NCBI GenBank assembly: GCA_041737835.1
Contig: JBGSQY010000050.1
Source of the DNA: Bythopirellula sp041737835
Lineage (GTDB): Bacteria > Planctomycetota > Planctomycetia > Pirellulales > Lacipirellulaceae
Length of the DNA stretch: 64,000 bases
Strand: one strand, 5' to 3'
Shown: piece by piece, positions 60,655 through 64,000 of the stretch
How positions within the stretch are numbered: the first letter of the stretch is position 1
Layout of the letters: every line of letters starts with the position of its first letter
The notes under the pieces: model-generated
The model's input: only the letters and a program-made list of their open reading frames with translations
Database searches by the model: none
Told to the model about the DNA's origin: nothing
Translations under genes and position numbers: made by a program

Positions 60655-61638
60655 TTAGGCTTTATCAGCCTTCCAGCCATACTCCACGTATTGATGATCG
60701 AACGAGCCATCGTCGTACAGGTCGAGGATCGCATAGCCCTCGTCGCAATCTTTGTGGCGGCCTTTCCACCACCCGCCGCAGACTGCGCCGTCGCAAAGAT
60801 AGGTGACGCCGTTGTAGTCAACGCGGTCGAGCGTGTGCAGATGCCCGCTCACGCAGAGCTTCACGGTGGGATGCTGGGCGAACAGATCCTTGAGTTTTAT
60901 GCAATCGGTGTGAACTAAACCACACCCGTAATGGAATGCATTGTCCTTCTGATTGGCGAACAGAAATGCCGATGCACTTAAGATCGGAATGTGTGACAGC
61001 ACCAACACGGGGGTGGTCTTGGGCGTATCGCGGAGCGTGTTGGCGAGCCAATCGTATTGTTCTTCGTCGACATACGCCGAGTAGCCATTCGGATCTTCCG
61101 GATGATGCTGCGTGCTGTCGAGCACGATGAACTTCCAGCCGCATTGGTCGAACGCGTAATATCGGTTATCCAGCTTCAGCATTTCCGTGGACCGGAGCTT
61201 GCCGTAGTTCGGCTCTTCACCGGTGGTCTTGCTGCTCGACTTATTCCAGCCCCAGATGTCGTGATTGCCAATCGCCGACCGCACGGGGATCGAGCAATCG
61301 TTCTTCAATGTGTTTTGCCAAATGTTCCATTGCAGCTTAGTCCGCGCGTCATCGGCGCCATAGCTGTCCATGATTGAATCGCCACCCGTGAGAATCAGAT
61401 GCGGTTTATCTTTGTGCTGCTGCACATGATGCAAGCAATCGATCATCCCCTCGGTGGCTCGCCGTTCGGGTTGAACGTGAAAGTCCGTCATATGCGCCAC
61501 GCGTAACGAGCGCTTGCGGCAGGGATCGACTTTTTCGGCACAAGCAGGTGCGGAGAAACTTCCCCACGCCGCGGCCCCTAAAGCCGACGCACCCAACAAC
61601 GACAATGTTTCACGACGATTGAGCGACGTATTTTTCAT
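60655..61638 (-). CDS. Tat-exported metallophosphoesterase
   Basis: 327 residues. Twin-arginine signal (NRRETLSLLGASALGAAAWGSF, cleaved near APACA). The calcineurin-like metal motifs are D-x-H in HMTDFHVQP, G-G-D in LTGGDSIMD, G-N-H-D in AIGNHDIWG, a His in LVLSHIPIL, and G-H-x-H in SGHLHTLDR: all five are present and probably bind two metals. Similar planctomycete proteins are annotated as phosphodiesterases acting on phospholipid or nucleotide substrates. Exported to the periplasm. The specific substrate is unknown. Confidence 0.9.
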   Translation of the reverse strand: MKNTSLNRRETLSLLGASALGAAAWGSFSAPACAEKVDPCRKRSLRVAHMTDFHVQPERRATEGMIDCLHHVQQHKDKPHLILTGGDSIMDSYGADDARTKLQWNIWQNTLKNDCSIPVRSAIGNHDIWGWNKSSSKTTGEEPNYGKLRSTEMLKLDNRYYAFDQCGWKFIVLDSTQHHPEDPNGYSAYVDEEQYDWLANTLRDTPKTTPVLVLSHIPILSASAFLFANQKDNAFHYGCGLVHTDCIKLKDLFAQHPTVKLCVSGHLHTLDRVDYNGVTYLCDGAVCGGWWKGRHKDCDEGYAILDLYDDGSFDHQYVEYGWKADKA

Positions 61639-61830
61639 ACGGCGGTTTCCTTAGCACAAACGAGTGGTTAAGCAACTCACTCTGTTCTAGCAAATTTTGA
61701 TGAAGAATTGGCATCGAAATCGCGCACGAAAATCTACGGTTTGCACGAGCTCATCGAGCCAATTGCTGCATGAAATGCTAAACTGCAGTTCGCTTTTCCG
61801 ACCACTTTCAAACCTTTTCGAGGTGCTGTC

Positions 61831-62193
61831 ATGCCGCAGATCATTCAAGCCCCCGTGATCGTGAATGCCGCTGGGAATAAGCCGAAGCGCATTGAAGAAT
61901 ACGCCGGTCGTGTGAGTTCAGGCCACACCAACGTGAGCGTCGCGCGGATGGTATCGCCCGGCGGTTGGGTCGAACCCGCGCAAACTCCGGAGTTCGAGGA
62001 AATCACCGTGATCTTGCGCGGGCTGTTGCGGATCGAAGTCGGAGACGAGATATACGAACTGCATCCCGGGCAGGCCATCGTCACCAAGCCAGGCGAAACC
62101 GTGCGCTACAGCACCCCCGACCCCGAAGGCGCGGAATATATCGCCGTATGCATTCCGGCATTTTCACCGGAAACGGTCCACCGCATTGTTTAA
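61831..62193 (+). CDS. Cupin domain protein
   Basis: 120 residues, one cupin barrel: E-F-E-E-I-T-V-I-L-R-G (66-76), EVGDEIYELHPGQAIVTKPGETVRY (motif 2 side), and a C-terminal strand. The metal-binding His/Glu set of motif 1 is incomplete: the usual G(X)5HXH(X)3-4E(X)6G pattern is not clearly seen, so it may bind a small molecule without metal. No signal peptide. It sits between a metallophosphoesterase and a Gfo/Idh/MocA oxidoreductase on the opposite strand. Possible role in sugar or amino-acid metabolism cannot be specified. Confidence 0.85.
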   Translation: MPQIIQAPVIVNAAGNKPKRIEEYAGRVSSGHTNVSVARMVSPGGWVEPAQTPEFEEITVILRGLLRIEVGDEIYELHPGQAIVTKPGETVRYSTPDPEGAEYIAVCIPAFSPETVHRIV

Positions 62194-62215
62194 CCGATCG
62201 TGTTCCGCTCGTAAA

Positions 62216-63610
62216 CTACACCTCCGGAATCTCATACCCCTTGCGCTGCTCGCGCTTTTGCATCGCGTTGGCCACGTCGTCGCCAACAATGGTTTCCGTC
62301 GCGGCGTCCCATTCAATCGGGCGGTTCAAGCGCCCACTGATCGCCGCCAAGTGGCCAGTTGTCACGGCTTTGTGATGCGACCACACGTCCGACACCGGCT
62401 TCTCGCGCGTTCTGATGCAATGAACAAAGTCGGCCATGTGATCCCACGGATGCCCCACTCCGCGCACCTCGTCGAGCGCATCCTCGGGGAGCGGATTCTC
62501 CTTGAGTTCGTCAGCTGGCTTCCCTTCGAGTCCACCACGATTCACAAAAATGCGGCCCTTGGTTCCTTCAACGAGCAAACCATTGCGCGCGTCGCTTGAG
62601 ACGGTCACTTGCACGTCGTTGGGAAACTCCAACAGAAACTCGTATTTCGTCGCTACGTTATAACGGTCAGTTTGCTTGGGATTTCCTTTTTCGTCGAACT
62701 CAACGGGATGCTCCACGTTGACCGGCGTCACTTTCTTCACGCCGCCATCTTTGCCGTTCTGACCTAACAGCCACTGGCAAATGTCGATGTGATGGGCACC
62801 CCAGTCGGTGAGCTTGCCGCCGCTGAAATCGTACCACCAGCGAAACTCCTGATGGCCGTTGCTCGCATCCTCGCCGCCGTCGCCAAGTGATTTTGCCGCC
62901 GTCCACTTCTTGAGCTTCGGACCAAACCGGTAATCGCGGACCGGACATTGACCCAACCACTTGTCCCAATCCAGCGTGCTGGGAGCAGCCTCAGTGGGAA
63001 TCCCTTCGCTGTAGGGAGCACGGTCGATGCCGATGGTTATTTTCTTCACGTCGCCGATTCGCCCGGCGCGCACCAGGGCGATCGCTTCCACGAACTGTTT
63101 CATCGAGCGTTGCTGCGTGCCGACCTGCATGATGCGGTCCGACTTTTCGAGAGCGCGAATCATCTGTCGCCCTTCATCGATTGTGAGCGATAACGGCTTT
63201 TCGCAGTAAACGTCCTTGCCCGCTTGGATCGCTTCGACCGCGATCTTCACGTGCCAATGATCAGGCGTGGCAATGATCACGGCATCGACATCGGGTCGAT
63301 CCAATACTTCGCGATAATCACCGTAGCCATGTGCAGGGCTACGCCCACTTCGGACAAGCATACTTTGAAATTTAGCCCGATGATTGGTATCGATATCACA
63401 GGCCGCGATAACATCGCCAAACGGCGCAAGCGTTGTGCCAATATCAAACCCACGCGAACCCAGGCCAATCACGCCGAGGCTTAAGCGGTCGCTGGGATGT
63501 TCTTGCGCGAACAACCGGCTGGGAACGAAGTAAGGCGCGACGCCCGCCGCTGCGGTTGTCGAAAGCGTGCGACGCAGAAACTCCCGCCGCGAAGTGGATG
63601 AATAAGGCAT
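62216..63610 (-). CDS. Tat-exported Gfo/Idh/MocA oxidoreductase
   Basis: 464 residues from ATG at 63610 (MPYSSTSRREFLRRTLST). A twin-arginine signal (SRREFLRR, then TTAAAGVAPYFVPS) exports it. The N-terminal Rossmann domain has GVIGLGSRGFDIG and ACDIDTNHRAK, the EKP motif (DVYCEKPLSLTIDEGRQM) with the conserved Lys, and the C-terminal GFO_IDH_MocA_C domain (WWYDFSGGKLTDWGAHHIDICQWLL) with G-A-H-x-x-D. Planctomycetes have many of these and they are thought to act on sugars in the periplasm. The substrate is unknown; the neighbours are not informative. Confidence 0.9.
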   Translation of the reverse strand: MPYSSTSRREFLRRTLSTTAAAGVAPYFVPSRLFAQEHPSDRLSLGVIGLGSRGFDIGTTLAPFGDVIAACDIDTNHRAKFQSMLVRSGRSPAHGYGDYREVLDRPDVDAVIIATPDHWHVKIAVEAIQAGKDVYCEKPLSLTIDEGRQMIRALEKSDRIMQVGTQQRSMKQFVEAIALVRAGRIGDVKKITIGIDRAPYSEGIPTEAAPSTLDWDKWLGQCPVRDYRFGPKLKKWTAAKSLGDGGEDASNGHQEFRWWYDFSGGKLTDWGAHHIDICQWLLGQNGKDGGVKKVTPVNVEHPVEFDEKGNPKQTDRYNVATKYEFLLEFPNDVQVTVSSDARNGLLVEGTKGRIFVNRGGLEGKPADELKENPLPEDALDEVRGVGHPWDHMADFVHCIRTREKPVSDVWSHHKAVTTGHLAAISGRLNRPIEWDAATETIVGDDVANAMQKREQRKGYEIPEV

Positions 63611-63808
63611 GCCGCCCTCGGAATTGTGATGAGATTGTTCCAACAAACTTCAGTATACGGCCCACACTGCGTTTTTCTTCCCCTGGTTTCCAAAAAACCG
63701 CCCGTGATAGGCCGTTCAATTATTGGCGGCGATCAGCAACAATTAAAGAGTTCTCACCCAGAACACCCTCCTATCAAATCTCTCCTTTCCATCGCATTCA
63801 GGCTCCCC

Positions 63809-64000
63809 ATGAACGCAACCGTCTTGCTTCGCAGCATCGTTCTCCATTCACTGGTCCTCACAAGCCTCGCGGCAGCGGCCGAAGTAGCCGAGCCGACCCC
63901 AGGGCAAATTCCGCCGTTGCCGTTTCGCCCGCCGCTAGGCATCCCCGCGTTCCCCGGTGCTTGGGGCGGAGGCATCTTCGCCACCGGCGGTCGCGGCGGC
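63809..64000 (+). CDS. Secreted pectate-lyase-like protein, 3' end outside the window
   Basis: 64 codons visible, open to the right edge. ATG at 63809 (MNATVLLRSIVLHSLVL), a signal peptide to about AAAAEVAEP, then PGQIPPLPFRPPLG, then PAFPGAWGGGIFATGGRGG. The FPGA-x-G-x-G-x-x-x-TGGRGG block is typical of the start of the parallel beta-helix pectate lyases and related planctomycete polysaccharide lyases. Catalytic residues would be further downstream. The minus-strand ORF over the same bases is a shadow. Confidence 0.75.
   Translation, partial: MNATVLLRSIVLHSLVLTSLAAAAEVAEPTPGQIPPLPFRPPLGIPAFPGAWGGGIFATGGRGG

Overview
The window looks like chromosomal DNA of a planctomycete, probably Pirellulales-like. 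The reasons are a DUF1559 pseudopilin with its H-X9-DG tail, several PEP-CTERM-anchored exoproteins (two with dockerin-like EF hands), a MoxR/DUF58/BatA/VWA cluster next to a DUF4159 protein, twin-arginine Gfo/Idh/MocA and metallophosphoesterase enzymes, and moderately GC-rich DNA with many short palindromic repeats. I saw no rRNA, tRNA, prophage, IS transposase or CRISPR array.

Layout. 0-6.5 kb: end of a galT-like gene, a GH57 glucanotransferase/amylase, a broken GxxExxY gene inside terminal inverted repeats, bioD, a divergent aroE homologue and a membrane protein. 6.5-12.3 kb: a methyltransferase; a three-gene exported-protein operon (DUF1559, then two PEP-CTERM proteins) behind a clear promoter and cobalamin riboswitch; a secreted alpha/beta hydrolase; hicBA. 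12.3-21.5 kb: the primary sigma factor with a strong terminator, a 1.1-kb gene-free leader, a very large PEP-CTERM adhesin-like gene split by a frameshift, a methyltransferase and a ParE/RelE-type toxin-antitoxin pair. 21.5-33.9 kb: two overlapping membrane GTPase genes, then VWA, BatA/VWA, DUF58 and MoxR genes in one cluster, with a DUF4159 protein transcribed away from it. 33.9-46.2 kb: an MMPL/RND exporter facing an LptD-like outer-membrane protein, a secreted protein/ECF sigma/anti-sigma unit, and both subunits of DNA topoisomerase VI. 46.4-54.3 kb: two small secreted proteins, then def, fmt, a small lysine-rich membrane protein, miaB and glnE. 54.3-64 kb: a PEP-CTERM esterase-like protein, a DMT permease, a DUF4185-like protein, a DEAD-box helicase, a metallophosphoesterase, a cupin, a Gfo/Idh/MocA oxidoreductase and the start of a probable pectate lyase.

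The two strongest leads are: (1) a family of inverted short-motif arrays with 9- or 10-bp periodicity. One pair flanks the GxxExxY (PD-(D/E)XK-like) gene as near-perfect 31-bp terminal repeats, and gene-less, often nested copies recur at about 24.5 and 48.1 kb, with related arrays elsewhere. This suggests an undescribed nuclease-linked mobile or repeat system. (2) A B12-riboswitch-controlled operon of exported surface proteins that contains no recognisable B12 gene, a candidate cobalamin-capture system.
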